In this document: positions 1 to 11,470 of the stretch, piece after piece
Position numbering within the stretch: the first letter of the stretch is position 1
Layout: every line of letters begins with the position of its first letter
Source: Bicyclus anynana
Lineage: Eukaryota > Arthropoda > Insecta > Lepidoptera > Nymphalidae
NCBI RefSeq assembly: GCF_947172395.1
Contig: NC_069106.1
Coordinates: 3,224,001-3,288,000 of the forward strand
Length of the DNA stretch: 64,000 bases
Reading direction: 5' to 3'
Position numbers and translations under genes: made by a program
The notes under the pieces: generated by a model
Seen by the model: only the letters and a program-made list of their open reading frames with translations
Database searches by the model: none
What the model was told of the DNA's origin: nothing

Positions 1-150
1 TCCAGCACCTTGGGACCCCAACGTCCATTGGCTCTACGAACTATGTGGCCCGCCCATTGCCACTTCAGCTTCGCGACTCGCTGAGCTATGATAGTGACTT
101 CGGTTTGATCTCCTCATTTCTGATTCAATCACACAGAGAATAATTAATTA
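1..150 (-). mobile_element. RTE LINE 3' fragment
   Basis: Reverse complement of the RTE pol C-terminal region also seen at 8107 and 40300 (KWQW..., then DGRWGSKVLEW). It continues past the left edge of the window. Confidence 0.75.
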
Positions 151-732
151 GATTCAATTAATTAAAGCAAATAGTCTGGCAAGGTCGTTGATAACACTCC
201 AATAATATGCGGGCGACAGGGGGAAAGACTGCGCGAGTGTGGAATCGTGCGTGCGGGGAAGTGACGTGCATTAGTCGTGGGTTTCATTCAACGCTACACG
301 CCCGCCGGAGAGAGGGAGTGTTATGAACGAAGTTGCCAAGCTGTACTTTAAGTTATCACTTTTGTCAAGACGTTCCTAGACGCACACGTTTTTTTATTGT
401 ATACGGTAAATTTAAATGCACTCACTTCTACTATTTCTAATGTATATAATATAATACAAGAATTATAGATTCTAGTCAGTTAGATTTAAAAATTTTGTGA
501 TATACGAAATAAAATTTTAATTATTTACATACTCAGTGTTTCATTTTACTTATGTAACGAATATTCCTTTCTTCCAAGGACCAAGTATTTCACTTATTTT
601 GATTTTAACACAAAATTACTGAACCGATTTTCATGAAAATTAAATGGAACTAAACTGGAAGTATACTCTTTCAAACATAAAAATAATTTTAAAATTTTGT
701 TAATATATGACGAAGTTATGATGTCATCGTTA
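151..732. other. No gene recognised
   Basis: The stretch 184-350 is GC-richer and unlike the repeats elsewhere in the window; the rest is AT-rich. I see no ORF of note and no known element. Confidence 0.5.
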
Positions 733-1015
733 TCAACTCATATTCGGCTCACTGCTGAGCTTGAGTCGAGGGGTTTGGCCAATAGTCCACCACGCTGGCC
801 CAATGCGGATTGGCAGACTTCACACACGCAGAGAATTAAGAAAATTCTCTGGTATGTATCTCTCACGATGTTTTCCTTCACCGTTAGAGACACATGATAT
901 TTAATTTCTTAAAATGCACACAACTGAAAAGTTGGAGGTGAATGCCCCGGATCGGATTCGAACCCACACCCTCCGGAATCGGAGGCAGAGGTCATATCCA
1001 CTGACTATCACGGAC
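733..1015 (-). mobile_element. tRNA-derived SINE, family B
   Basis: The minus strand carries the family B sequence: tRNA-like head with GGTTCGAATCC box B, CTCCAACTTTTCAGTTGTG, then TCTGCCAATCCGCATTGGG and a tail ending GTGAGCCGAATATG. Slightly diverged. Confidence 0.8.
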
Positions 1016-1110
1016 ACAGTTATGAGGTACCAAACACAATTTTTGTTTTTGATTTACGTCGAATTGAAAGCCTCCTCCTTTTTTGTAATCGGTTAATAAA
1101 ATATATATTT

Positions 1111-1439
1111 TTTTTTATTTTATTTTTTACAAATTAGCCCTTGACTACAATCTCACCTGATGGTAAATGATGATGCAGTCTAAGATGGAAGCGGGCTAAT
1201 TTGTTAGGATAAGGATGAAAATCCACACCTCTTTTTGGTTTCTACATGACATCGTACCGGAACGCTAAATCGCTTGGCGGTACGTCTTTGTCAGTAGGGT
1301 GGTAACTAACCGCGGCCGAAGCCTCCCACCAGTTAGACCTGGACCAATTAAGAAAAATCTCAATCAGATCAGCCGGGGATCGAACCCAGGACCTCCGTTT
1401 TGTAAATCCACCGCGCATACCACTGCGCCACGGAGGCCA
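1111..1439 (-). mobile_element. tRNA-derived SINE, family A
   Basis: Nearly full copy. Read on the minus strand it starts GGCCTCCGTGGCGCAGTGG (box A), has GGTTCGATCC (box B), a ~250-bp body and a tail CATCAGGTGAGATTGTAGTC followed by AAGGGCTAA and an A-rich end. Confidence 0.88.
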
Positions 1440-1768
1440 TAACAATATCTAAGAAACAAAAATCTTTTGAAACGTATTTCAGCTCGGCTATTAAATGGCA
1501 TATTACGTTACGTAATACGTCACTGCTGTCAACCCTCCCGTCATCCACTGTCTATATTGATTAGGGTTCATATCAAACCCGGATATAGGTTTATTTTGCT
1601 CAGATACCCGGGTATTTGGGTGAATATATTAATGGATTAACAGACGACCTTTAAAATATACAGGCAGGAGACAGCAATGTATTAAATCTGATACATTACG
1701 ATTGCTTCTGAATTTATTTATACCCGATTACAGCGAAATGAAAAGAAGGTTTTAGCAGCATAAGTATT
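1440..1768. other. No feature recognised
   Basis: AT-rich spacer between two family A SINEs. I see no ORF or repeat shared with the rest of the window. Confidence 0.5.
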
Positions 1769-2091
1769 TTTTTTTTATTTTTTACAAGTTAGCCCTTGAC
1801 TACAATCTCACCTGATGGTAAGTGATGATGCAGTCTAAGATGGAAGCGGGCTAATTTGTTAGGACGAGGATGAAAATCCACACTCCTTTCGGTTTCTACA
1901 CGGCATAGTACCGGAACGCTAAATCGCTTGGCGGTACGCCTTTGCCGGTAGGGTGGTAACTAGCCACGGCCGAAGCCTCCCACCAGCCAGACCTGGACCA
2001 ATTAAGAAAACCTCAATCGGTCCAGCCGGGGATCGAACCCAGGACCTCCATCTTGTAAATCCACCGCGCATACCACTGCGACACGGAGGCC
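1769..2091 (-). mobile_element. SINE family A copy
   Basis: Near-complete minus-strand copy with boxes A and B and the T-rich (A-tail) side at the left. Confidence 0.88.
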
Positions 2092-2501
2092 GAATGTGCG
2101 CCTAAACTATTGAATCGATTTTAATGAATGAGGTATCAAAAGATTCGTAATAATGCAAAATTTGGTTGTTTTTGATTTTATGCTAATTATCATTGACCTC
2201 ATATGATAAAAGGACGCACATTCATGTCAGAAAATTTCACTTAAAAACTGGAAAATTTGTCTTTGTCAGTTTTAGAATTATTGGTAAAAAAAATTATACC
2301 TAAAGGCCTTTAAATATAGTCAATAAAATCCCAAATTCAGAGCAAATTCAACCTTCAGGATTGAGTTTAAGGTTTAATTTTCAAATACGACTATTTGAAT
2401 TGAGTGCCAAGAATTTGTATCTAGCACTCATTGAGGGGGACGTTTTTTGGTCGCTGATTGTCCATCCACTTTTTAATAGCTATTGCTAATTATATACATC
2501 A
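2092..2501. other. No feature recognised
   Basis: AT-rich sequence with no ORF or known repeat. Confidence 0.5.
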
Positions 2502-2668
2502 TTAACGGCTCACTGTTGAATACGAGTCTCCTCTCAAAATGAGAGGGGATAATAATTCATCACACTGGCCAAATGCGGATTGGCAGACTTCATTCACGTA
2601 GAGAACTGAGAAGAGGGAGAGTAGAGGAGACTCGAGCTCAGCAGTAAGCCGAATATGGATTGATAATG
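2502..2668. repeat. SINE B fragments in inverted orientation
   Basis: A minus-strand 3' part of SINE B (2502-2607) is followed by a plus-strand 3' end (2618-2668), making a small fold-back of CGGCTCACTG and CAGTAAGCCG. Confidence 0.7.
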
Positions 2669-3346
2669 AACGAAACCAAGTTACTGAATAGGCTGGCAAA
2701 TTTACACAAAGGCAAAATAATAATCAAGCGAAAAGCTTGTTAATATAAGATTCAGTAACTTAGTAGATATAAAATAGCTTCCAAGCTTTTAGCAGCTAAT
2801 ACTCTTCCACTTGGAAGATATAGATAGATTACCAAGAACGAAATGCTTCGGAATTCGGATAAATCTATGAATAAAATAGGATTTCCAGGTGAACTGAGTG
2901 GATCTTGGAATTTCTCTGCGACGTTATAGATCAAGAGAAAGCGGTAGTCAGACATACCGCATTTTATAAAGGCTTATAGTTTGTAAGCTTCTACTATATG
3001 TAAGGATGGTAGCCAAGTACCTAGTAAATGGCTAGTTCATTATCGATGTACTAAATTGAAAAAAAAAATTATCCCGCTCCAGGGTCCTCGAGAATCAGGA
3101 CTTCTGCGGTGAGGGAAGACCAGATGGCTCGTAGCTTTTCGGCCAGACCGAAGGCAGTGAAGGAGTTGCAGATGGTGGAAGCGTAGAAGAAGAAGAAGGA
3201 GAAGAAGAAGATGATGAAACCTGGAACCCCAGAGCAAGAGAGGCATTAGAGCGTGCCCTCCATCTTGCCTTGTAGCACTTGTCCAAGCCCAGCGACTGAA
3301 ACAGACACTACAGAGCACCAAACAGCATTACAATAGTTAGCTAATA
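2669..3346. other. Unassigned; GAA-rich microsatellite inside
   Basis: Imperfect GAAGAAGAAGGA run at 3184-3220. Flanking minus-strand ORFs of 63-93 codons are low-complexity Leu/Ser products of the microsatellite and not genes. Confidence 0.5.
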
Positions 3347-3540
3347 ATTGGCCGTGGCTAGTAACCACCCTACCGACAAAGACGTATCGCTAAGCGATTT
3401 AGCGTTCCGGTATGATGTATTGTAGAAACCGAAAGGGGTGTGGATTTTCATCCTCCTCCTTACAAGTCAGCCCGCTTCTATCTTAGATTGCATCATCACT
3501 TACCATCAGGTGAGATTGTAGTCAAGGGCTGACAAACTTT
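3347..3540 (+). mobile_element. SINE family A, 3' part
   Basis: 5'-truncated copy from the GCCGTGGCTAGT body to GTAGTCAAGGGCTGAC. Confidence 0.8.
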
Positions 3541-3794
3541 CGGCTTTTATTAAATGTGATATGTCTGGCCATCGCAGGCTCTTTGTCTATTACTCAAGGA
3601 TTTTACAGAGAATTCTATTCGAGACGCGGATAATCTTTTGCATTTTTAACGCTAGTTCCTATGGCGACTTTATCTTCACTTAGTACTTTACTGTATACAC
3701 AAAGATTTTGATTTAAGTTTACTTTTACTAGTATCTCATCAGACACGGGGTCAGGCCTTTGTTCTTATAGGAGAGGGAATATAGAGGGGATATG

Positions 3795-4339
3795 AGGAGA
3801 TCCTCAACGAGTCGCAAAGCTGCAGTGGCAATGGACGAGGCACACAATTCGAAGAGCCTCTTTTGACGTGGCGCAGTGGTATGCGCGGTGGATTTACATG
3901 ACGGAGGTCCTGGGTTCGATCCCCGGCTGGGCCGATTGAGGTTTTCTTAATTTGGTTCAGGTCTGGCTGGTGCGAGGCTTTGACCGTGGCTAATTACCAC
4001 CCTACCGACAAAGACGTACCGCTAAGCGATTTAGCGTTCCGGTACGATGTTGTGTAGAAACCGCAAGGGGTGTGGTTTTTCATCCTCCTCCTAACAAGTT
4101 AGTCCGCTACCATCTTAGATTGCATCATCACTTACCATCAGGTGAGATTGTAGTCAAGGGCTAACTTATAAAGAATAAAAATAAAAATAAAGCCGATGGA
4201 CGGTGTTGTCCCAAGGTGCTGGTCTACTCCCCCACCAGGTGGACTGACGACATCAAGCAAGTCGCAGGGATTATCTGGATGCAGGCGGCTCAGGATCTAT
4301 ATGATGTTTGGAAGTCCCTACAAAAGTCCTGCAGTTGAT

Positions 4340-4376
<37 letters not shown>
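3795..4376 (+). mobile_element. RTE LINE 3' end interrupted by a SINE
   Basis: RTE sequence up to GAAGAGCC (about 3862) resumes at GCCGATGGACG (4193) and runs to an (ATG)n tail at 4341-4376. The interruption is the SINE A copy at 3863-4192. The short LINE 3' end has no intact coding frame. Confidence 0.8.
3863..4192 (+). mobile_element. SINE family A inserted in an RTE element
   Basis: Nearly full copy with box A TGGCGCAGTGG, box B GGTTCGATCC and tail AAAGAATAAAAATAAAAATA. It lies within the RTE 3' end, so it is the younger insertion. Confidence 0.85.
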
Positions 4377-4378
<2 letters not shown>

Positions 4379-4703
4379 GTGATATTCTCAGAGGTCCGGC
4401 CGAGTTTGACACCACTAGCTTCCCAACTCTGGGCTCGAAATTCTTACCAAAAATTTTGTTTAAGAGAGAAATCTCAATAATAACTAAGCTACCAGTAGCT
4501 ACGAGATATTGAGATTTTCTTTCTTTAGCCACATATTTACGTATTATATTAGTAGGTATATACTGAGAGTCAGTAAATAGAAAACATATGCCACGCGGCC
4601 GGCAAATGTACAACGAATGTAAACATCAGGTACCAATGTAAATCCATATATTATGCCCTACAATACCACAAACCTTACCTCTTTATAATATTTGTAAGAC
4701 TAG

Positions 4704-4808
4704 TATAACTCGTGCGCATTATCTTAACACCTGGCAACCAAACAACCAACCAAACACAGTACGAACATCATTCGAGCCAGGTGTCAATATAATCCGGACG
4801 AGCTGTAT
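4704..4808. mobile_element. Short TIR MITE, copy 1
   Basis: Inverted ends CTCGTGCGCATTATCTTAAC and its near complement at the right (GTCAATATAATCCGGACGAG), ~27 bp each, around a ~50-bp centre rich in ACCAAACA. A related copy is at 16250-16345. Confidence 0.7.
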
Positions 4809-4849
4809 AGATAAACAGACCTAGGCAATGGAAAAACGTCCCCAAGACT

Positions 4850-5158
4850 GTGACCTGCCAATGCATAGCTTTAAGCAATGTGTCAAAAAACATTTAATTG
4901 GTCGAGGTTACTACAACATTGATGAGTTCCTTAATGATAAAGATGCTTGGAGGCCTTTGAATCAGCTTCCACCTTCACACAGGAAGTAAAACTATAAGAA
5001 ATTGCAATGTTGTCATCAATTGTAAATTATAATATTGTATGATCTTCTCAGCAGAATCTGCCTTTCGAACCGGTGGTAGAATCTTTACAAATAGTCAACT
5101 GACGTATCAAGACTGCTTGTAAACTGAGCCTACTTGAAATAAATGAATTTTGAATTTT
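4850..5158 (+). mobile_element. LINE (Jockey-like) 3' end
   Basis: Encodes a pol C-terminal tail FKQCVKKHLIGRGYYNIDEF followed by LNDKDAW...HRK and stop (4868-4989). The 3' UTR ends TTGAAATAAATGAATTTTGA, a 3' end repeated elsewhere in this window. Confidence 0.7.
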
Positions 5159-5222
5159 GACATACCTATGCCACGCGGCTGCCAAATGTACAACGAATGA
5201 AAACATGAGGTACCAATGTGTG

Positions 5223-7040
5223 TGCATCTTTACGAAGAAAATGTTCCGTATTTTTAATTCCAGGGTCCCAAAAAAAAGTCCTTCAAAGATATTAAAAACT
5301 CCGCAACGGAGGGATAAAGGGAATCCTCTAGAAACAAAAAAACAAAGATTAATGTTCTCTCGACAGTTCATTTGAGGTTCACAAGTACTTATGAAGTGTG
5401 GAATTGTATTTTACTTTTGACGCGAGAAAAATATCTTGGGCCTGGACTACCATAAACATCATTTATTAAAGCTTTTGTCCAAAAATGTTGATAAATTCTA
5501 CTTTCACACTGAAATGGAAACGGAAATGGAGGAGTTTTTTTGTTACTACTTGACAGATGTCACCCACTCGCACATTCACTAATTTAGTCTTTGATATCAA
5601 CTTGTAGACCACGTCATGTTGATATTAAAGACTAATTTATAGACTAGTTTATAATAAAATAAACATCAATTAAGAAATGTCATCTACCTACCGTATGATA
5701 TCCACGAAGGCATCGGATGACATTTGTTACATATTATAATCACAATTTTCTACAAGTCAACTTACATAATTTTAATTTACATTTAATGTTATAATTAAAT
5801 ACGATTATTCAGAAGATTATTTTATTCAAAATAAGTAAATAATTAACCGCAATCGTGGCTCGATAATTGAAATATAAGGGTTTTATTTTGTAACTTTGGA
5901 ACCCTCCCATTCTATTACGTTACGCTCAAATTGTCAGATTTTCGAAATGCACACCTTTTAGCTATCAACTCACCTACCTCATCTTAATCTGACGTGCTGG
6001 TTGAGTATTTCTGTAGTTAAGTTTTTTTTGGTTGCCCTAAACGTACCCACCAATATTAAGGGCTCATACTTGGTGGAGGTACTGAACAACGTGCAATATG
6101 TTCATCGGACGCACTTGTAACTGCAAAAATCCGCTCTTCGTCTCCCCTACTATTATAAATGTGAAGCCAAGTTTGTCAGGCTGATATGTTTTCACGTATA
6201 TATTTCTCTTCTAACTTAAACAACCATTTAACTGAAAACATACATTTTAACAAAACCGAAAACATTTATTTCAATGCTCGGGAAACAACTAATCCATGTT
6301 ATCCCATAATATGATTTACTTAACATGTAGTACACCTGGGAATCAATTGTACAGCCCCACAGAGTAGAGAATGATACAGAATGAGTCTTGACGAGCCGCA
6401 TAGTGATGCCGATGAAACACATTTTTTTCTTTTCAGTTTTTTTTATATTTTATGTAGTCGGGTTTTTTTATTTGTTCAATTAATTTATTTGTTTCACACT
6501 TTTTAGTTACGATAGTTGGTGAATTTTGGATTTATTTGTTACTTGTATGTATGTATTGTGTGTTACATGTTACAAAGTAAGATAATTAATTGTATACATA
6601 CAACCGAGGTTAAGTAGATATTCTTCGGTGGGCGAATCCGACTCGCACTTGTCCAATTTTTATGATCAATATATTTAATTTAATCTATTTTAGATGTTTT
6701 ATAACTTCACTTCACAAACCTGCTCGCACCTATAGTCATCTGCCTCATATTTGCCTCGTATTTGGTATAGACAATTAATAAATAATGTTTGTCTAATTGT
6801 AGTATTTTTTAACATGACCATGATATACCATTTTGAAATTGTAAAAAAAGCCCTTGAATTTGATACCCATATTGCAATATTCGAAAAAAAAAAAATATTT
6901 TTCACCTCGATTCTATAGCGTCTTACAGTCTTCTTGTTGGTTTTTTTTAATATCAACAATCTAAAAACACTTGTTTTGTTAAGACAAATCCAACGATGTC
7001 TTAATTACGTAAACCCGTTCAGCAGTTTGGAAGATATGAG
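5223..7040. other. No gene recognised; small hairpin at 5584-5635
   Basis: AT-rich DNA. TTAGTCTTTGATATCAAC and GTTGATATTAAAGACTAA (5584-5635) form an inverted repeat with a 16-nt loop. The parts around 6430-6700 resemble generic lepidopteran repeat tails. No coding evidence on either strand. Confidence 0.5.
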
Positions 7041-7115
7041 GTATTAAAGAATACATACATACATACATACATACAAGATACGCGCGAAAAACATAATCTT
7101 TCTTGCAGTCGGGTA
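7041..7115 (-). repeat. TATG microsatellite with conserved flank
   Basis: (ATAC)n followed by AAGATACGCGCGAAAAACAT and CTTTCTTGCAGTCGGGTA. The same flank, in the other orientation, precedes the long (TATG)n tract at 63582. Confidence 0.75.
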
Positions 7116-7572
7116 AAAAACAAACGCGTCCGTCTCCTTGATATCCGCATAATGTTGCTATCTACCATATACAAACTTTTTACATAATTTATATTTTTCA
7201 CTAACAAGAATTACATTAATTAATATCATACTATACAAATCAATAACTACCTATAAAAAATACTTCATTATTTTTTTTTTTGTTTTTGTAAACAGGTTTT
7301 GAATTTGTTTTGGAATTATTGCATCACAGATGTATTCCGTGCACTCTATCTGCATATCATTCTTTAATCTGTGTGCATCCCCAAATAAATCGTAAAACCA
7401 ATGCCGGGCGGGTTCGGGAGAATTTATAATTGGGTTTGAAACACACGACCCTTGGGATACAGGATTGAAGACAAATTAACGCTATTAATTGGAGTTTAGA
7501 TTAATAATTACAGTTTATTTACAGTTAGTTACAGTTTTAACCCTATTGCTCCACGGTAAAGCGTGAGTTCGT
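7116..7572. other. No feature recognised
   Basis: AT-rich sequence without ORF or identified repeat. Confidence 0.5.
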
Positions 7573-7851
7573 GATAGTCCAGTGCCTCCGATTCCGGAGG
7601 GTGTGGGTTTGAATCCGGTCCGGGGCATGCACCTCCAACTTTTCAATTGTGTGCATTTTAAGAAATGAAATATCATGTGTCTCAAACGGTGAAGGAAAAA
7701 CATCGTGAGGAATTCTGCATACCAGAGAATTTTCTTTATTCTCTGCGTGTGTGACGTCTGCCAATCTGCATTGGCGTGGTGGACTATTGGCCTAATACCT
7801 CTCATTCTGAGACTAAAGCTCAGTAGTGAGCCGAATATAGGTTAATGATGA
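7573..7851 (+). mobile_element. SINE family B copy
   Basis: GTGATAGTCCAGTG (box A side), GGGTTTGAATCC (box B), full body, end GTGAGCCGAATATAGG. Confidence 0.85.
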
Positions 7852-7872
7852 AAGGCTGGCAAAGGAATTTTG

Positions 7873-8106
7873 AGAGCCGTGATAGCCCAATGGATTTGAT
7901 TTCTGCCTTAGATTCGGAGGGTTGGGTCTAATCCAGTCCGGGGCATTTTAAGAAATTAATTGTCTTGAACGGTTAAGGAAAACCATCGTGAGGAAACCTG
8001 CTTACCTGAATATTTTCTTAATTCTCTATGTGCGATGAGTGCCAATCCGTATTAGGTGGACTAAGGCGAAACCGGTCTCATTTAGAGAGGAGACTCGTGA
8101 GTTGTT
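7873..8106 (+). mobile_element. SINE family B copy, diverged
   Basis: Second copy directly after the first: AGCCGTGATAGCCCAATGG, box B degraded to GGGTCTAATCC, tail part shortened. Confidence 0.8.
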
Positions 8107-8545
8107 AATGTTATAAAAGTGCTTGAAGACGAAAGTCTTCGATCAGTGCGTGTTGGACACCTACGTATCCGAGACTTGGTCGCTTATCGGCTTTATTAGA
8201 AGGCTCAAAGTCACTCAGCGGGCGGGCGAGCGGAGCGAGCTATGCTTGGTCTCTGCGTGATCGAATCAGGAATGAGGAGATCCGCAGACGAAAAAAAGTC
8301 ACTGACATAGCTCAGCGAGTCGCGAAGATGAAGTGGCAGTGGGTAGGCCTCATAGATCGAAGAGCCGATGGACGTTGGGGTTCCAAGGTGCTGGAATGGC
8401 GACGCCGCACCGGAAAGCGCAGTGTTAGTCGACCCCCTACTAGGTTGACTGAGGATGTCAAGCGAGTTGCTGGATGCTGGCTCGAGATCGTTGTGCTTGG
8501 AGGTCCATGCAAGAGGCCTATGTCCAGCAGTGGACGTCTATCGGC
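8107..8545 (+). mobile_element. RTE LINE pol C-terminal fragment
   Basis: Decayed copy of the RTE 3' coding end: the GTGCGTGTTG...CCGAGACTTGGTCGCTTA block (V-E-Q-C-V-L ... S-E-T-W-S-L in better copies) and an open stretch KWQWVGLIDRRADGRWGSKV then LEWRRRTGKRSV. Upstream frame is broken; product non-functional. Confidence 0.85.
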
Positions 8546-9727
8546 TAATAAGGTAATGTTGTAAAAGTACACAAAATTCGAATTAAATTAAAATTATAAT
8601 TGCTTTAAAGTTATTACAACAACTGTTGTGCTGTTATTACAACAACAAATAAAATTATAATCTAATTTAATTTTACCAAACGGTTTCTAAGATAAATCAT
8701 TGCTTAGGGAGGAATTACTTTACCGTAAGGATCGTAACTCTCTAAGCGAAGGAGCAATCAAGTTAAATACTTGATTAGAAGTTAAATCTATACTTATAAT
8801 AAAACTGTATCCAATTTTGTACATTGAAGATATTTTGAAAATTTTTGTTGGAGGGCAATATAATCGATACAGAACCCAAAAATATTTTTTTTTATTTTTT
8901 GTCTGTCTGTCTGTCTATACGTGTTTTTGTTGACTAGACATTACGCTAAAACTACTGATCGAATTCAAATGAAACTTAAAACGAATTAAGATCATAATAC
9001 GAAGAGGGTTATAGGATACTTTTTGTCGCGAAAAACAAATCAGAAGGTGGTGAAAACGGGGTAGGTATAAAAGTAGCCAGTCGTGTAATATATTTCATTT
9101 CTAAGCTATTTTATCGTTTATATAATCTTAATACGAAGAGGGTTACAGAGATACTTTTTGGGGGGTGAAAACTTTATGAGTCATCATTATCGAGTTTCAC
9201 GCGGACGATGCTATATATATTTTTATAGAAAAGTAATTTTCTATAAAAATAAATTATTTTTTTATTTTATTCTTTACAAGTGTTTGTTTTTTTTTGTTTA
9301 TCACCATTTAACAATAGGTAGGTATAAAAGTAGCCAGTCGTGTAATATATTTCATTTCCAAGCTTTTATCGTTTATATAATTATTAACACTATAATACGA
9401 ATTTTCTATAAAAATGTCTAAAAATATTTAATAACAATAATAATATTTTTTTTTTATTTTATTCTTTTACTTTAACTACTTGTTATTTTACATTAATAAC
9501 AAGTAGTGATAGTAGCAGATAGTAACGTTATTTTAACTGGTATTCTCGTAATTCCGTTGAAATAATCATGTATGATGATTGAAGAAACAAAAAAAAACAT
9601 CACTTAACGTAAAATAGTGTAGTCAAGCTTATTTCGTTGAACTAACTATTTTAAATCATCACAAAAACGAAAATACGATGAAAAACTATGTGGTGACTGA
9701 TTACTTGAATAGTACACCGAGTTACAT
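8546..9727. other. AT-rich repeat remnants
   Basis: A ~75-bp segment beginning GTAGGTATAAAAGTAGCCAG occurs at 9062 and again at 9316. Sequence around 8880-9010 (GTCTGTCTGTCTGTC, then ACTACTGATCGAATTCAAAT) resembles a transposon tail. A small hairpin CTACTTGTTAT/ATAACAAGTAG lies at 9476-9507. No gene. Confidence 0.5.
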
Positions 9728-9837
9728 AATAACCCTGCTGATGGTAAGTGATGATGCAATCTAAGATGGAAACAGGCTATCTTGTTAGGTGGATGAAAAT
9801 CCACACCCCTGTAGGTTTCTACACGACATCGTATCTA
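9728..9837 (-). mobile_element. SINE family A 3' fragment
   Basis: CTGATGGTAAGTGATGATGC to TTTCTACACGACATCGTA; body truncated. Confidence 0.75.
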
Positions 9838-10095
9838 TGTTGTTATATTATGTCGGTCACTCGCTCTATTAAACGTCTAGTTGCTTTAATTATAACTGAC
9901 TTAACTGAGTCTCTGAGGTACCGGAGAAATGAAAATGTGAGACGGATTTTGATTGACTTGGTCAGAGAACTCACTTAAGTCTCTCCTATACTGTTATGTA
10001 AAGCTCTTAACTTCGTCTAGGTCATTTGATATTCATGTATTCATAAATACGTTATTCAACCTTGTAGTCCCCGTGGTAAGCACAGGTTTCATATC

Positions 10096-10446
10096 AAAAT
10101 GCAAAAAAAAACAAAATTCATTTATTTCAATTAGTCTTAGCTTACAAGCACTTTTGAAAAGTCAAGTTATGTCATAATTTAATTTAATCTAATTGTGGTA
10201 AAAAAAAGTCGAAAACTTAGCGGTTCCAAATGCGCTTTGGCCCGAAAAGAGCCCAGAACAAACTCAGCCAAGATTTTTTTTTGTTTATCACCATTTTACA
10301 AATTTATTTAAAATTAAACACACAGTCGTATTATGCAGTTAACTTTTTTATCATTAAAAAGTGTTTATTAAACGCAAGCTTCTAGGAAAGTCTTATTATA
10401 GTGTTAATGATTATATAAATTTTTATTTTATATAATCATTAACACT
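10096..10446 (-). mobile_element. Jockey-like LINE 3' end, with inverted 5' portion
   Basis: 10096-10340 is the reverse complement of the LINE 3' UTR seen at 38740-39003. 10348-10419 is the same LINE's coding end in plus orientation (GTGTTTATTAAACGCAAGCT), followed by a 20-bp perfect inverted repeat (10400-10419 against 10427-10446). Such an inverted 5' part is what twin priming leaves. Confidence 0.65.
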
Positions 10447-10688
10447 TTTAACTTTTTGAGAGACATAATAATATCATGCGGGCCCGGGTTCGAATCCTGG
10501 TCGAGTATTTTACAAGAATTTTTTGTTCTATGCGCATTTCTACCGCCAAGTATTGCTGTTATCTGGACTGAAATTTTTACCGGTGTTATTTTTCAACTAT
10601 TCAATTGTGGGAATCGAAGTCACGGTCTTGATTGCAGAAAGGGTCACTACGCTCTGCGCCATAAGGCACTCATTTTATATAAAACTGG
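10447..10688. other. Unassigned, with a tRNA-like box B
   Basis: GCGGGCCCGGGTTCGAATCCTG at 10479-10500 resembles a pol III box B, but no matching box A is visible. It may be a SINE relic. Confidence 0.35.
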
Positions 10689-10885
10689 CTGACGCCGCGC
10701 GGTTTCACCTGCTTGGTCCCTTTTCCTGTGGGAGTACGGGCATAATATATAGTATAGCCTTCTTCTATAACTGGGCTATCTAACACTGAAAGAATTTTTT
10801 AAATCGGACCAGTAGTTCATGAGATTAGCGCGTTCAAACAAACAAACAAACTCTTCAGCTTTATAATATTAATATACTCGTAGAT
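10689..10885 (-). mobile_element. Lep1-type non-autonomous Helitron
   Basis: Minus-strand copy: TATAAAGCTGAAGAGTTTG..., GCGCTAATCTCATGAACTAC, and end CGCGCGGCGTCAG. Same family as 38351-38554. Confidence 0.7.
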
Positions 10886-10924
10886 ATGATTTTTAATATA
10901 CCTATAATAAACATATCTTTTAAC

Positions 10925-11171
10925 CCAATGCATATGACCTCTGCCTTGATTCCGGTCCGGGAAATGCATCTCCAACTTTTCCGCTATGTGCATTTAAAAA
11001 AAATAAATATCAACACCTCCAAATACTCTCAAGGAAACCTGCACATCTGAGAAATTTCTTGATCCTCTACGCGTGAAGTCCAACCCGTATTGGGCTAGCG
11101 TGGTGGACTATCCCCTTTCTGAGGGGGACTCTTGCTCAACAGCGAGCCGAATAATTGTTAATGATGATGAA
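10925..11171 (+). mobile_element. SINE family B, diverged
   Basis: ATATGACCTCTGCCTTGATT through TTTCTGAGGGGGACTC to GCGAGCCGAATAATTG with a GATGATGA tail. Confidence 0.75.
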
Positions 11172-11354
11172 TATCTTTTAAACCGAGTTGAAAAAAGAAG
11201 AAGGTTATATTCTAAATTCTTATGTTATTCTTTATCTGGAATTTACGAAATACATTTACACTTGGGATGTAAAGATATTTTACACTAGAGATATGGCATT
11301 AGTGCGTTGAAACTGAGGCGGACATAAAATATTTTTCAACGACTTCAAAAAAGG

Positions 11355-11470
11355 AGGAGTGAGGAGGAAAAGTTGAACCGACTTCAAAATCACAAACATA
11401 AACTAAAAAGCGAAAAATAAAATTGTATTGTGCTACCTTCTAATCATTTTGAAGGAGGTGCCAAGCCAGT
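11355..11470. repeat. Fold-back family relic
   Basis: AACCGACTTCAAAATCACAA and AACTAAAAAGCGAAAAATAA match the element repeated as inverted copies at 52664-52880. Confidence 0.6.

Noticed and set aside
914..1096. ORFs with APDRIRTHTLRNRRQ (also at 7543, 37340, 54849)
   Set aside because: Frame of SINE family B.
3040..3321. 93-aa minus-strand ORF with Leu-rich run
   Set aside because: The Leu and Ser runs come from the GAAGAA microsatellite; no homologous motif on either side.
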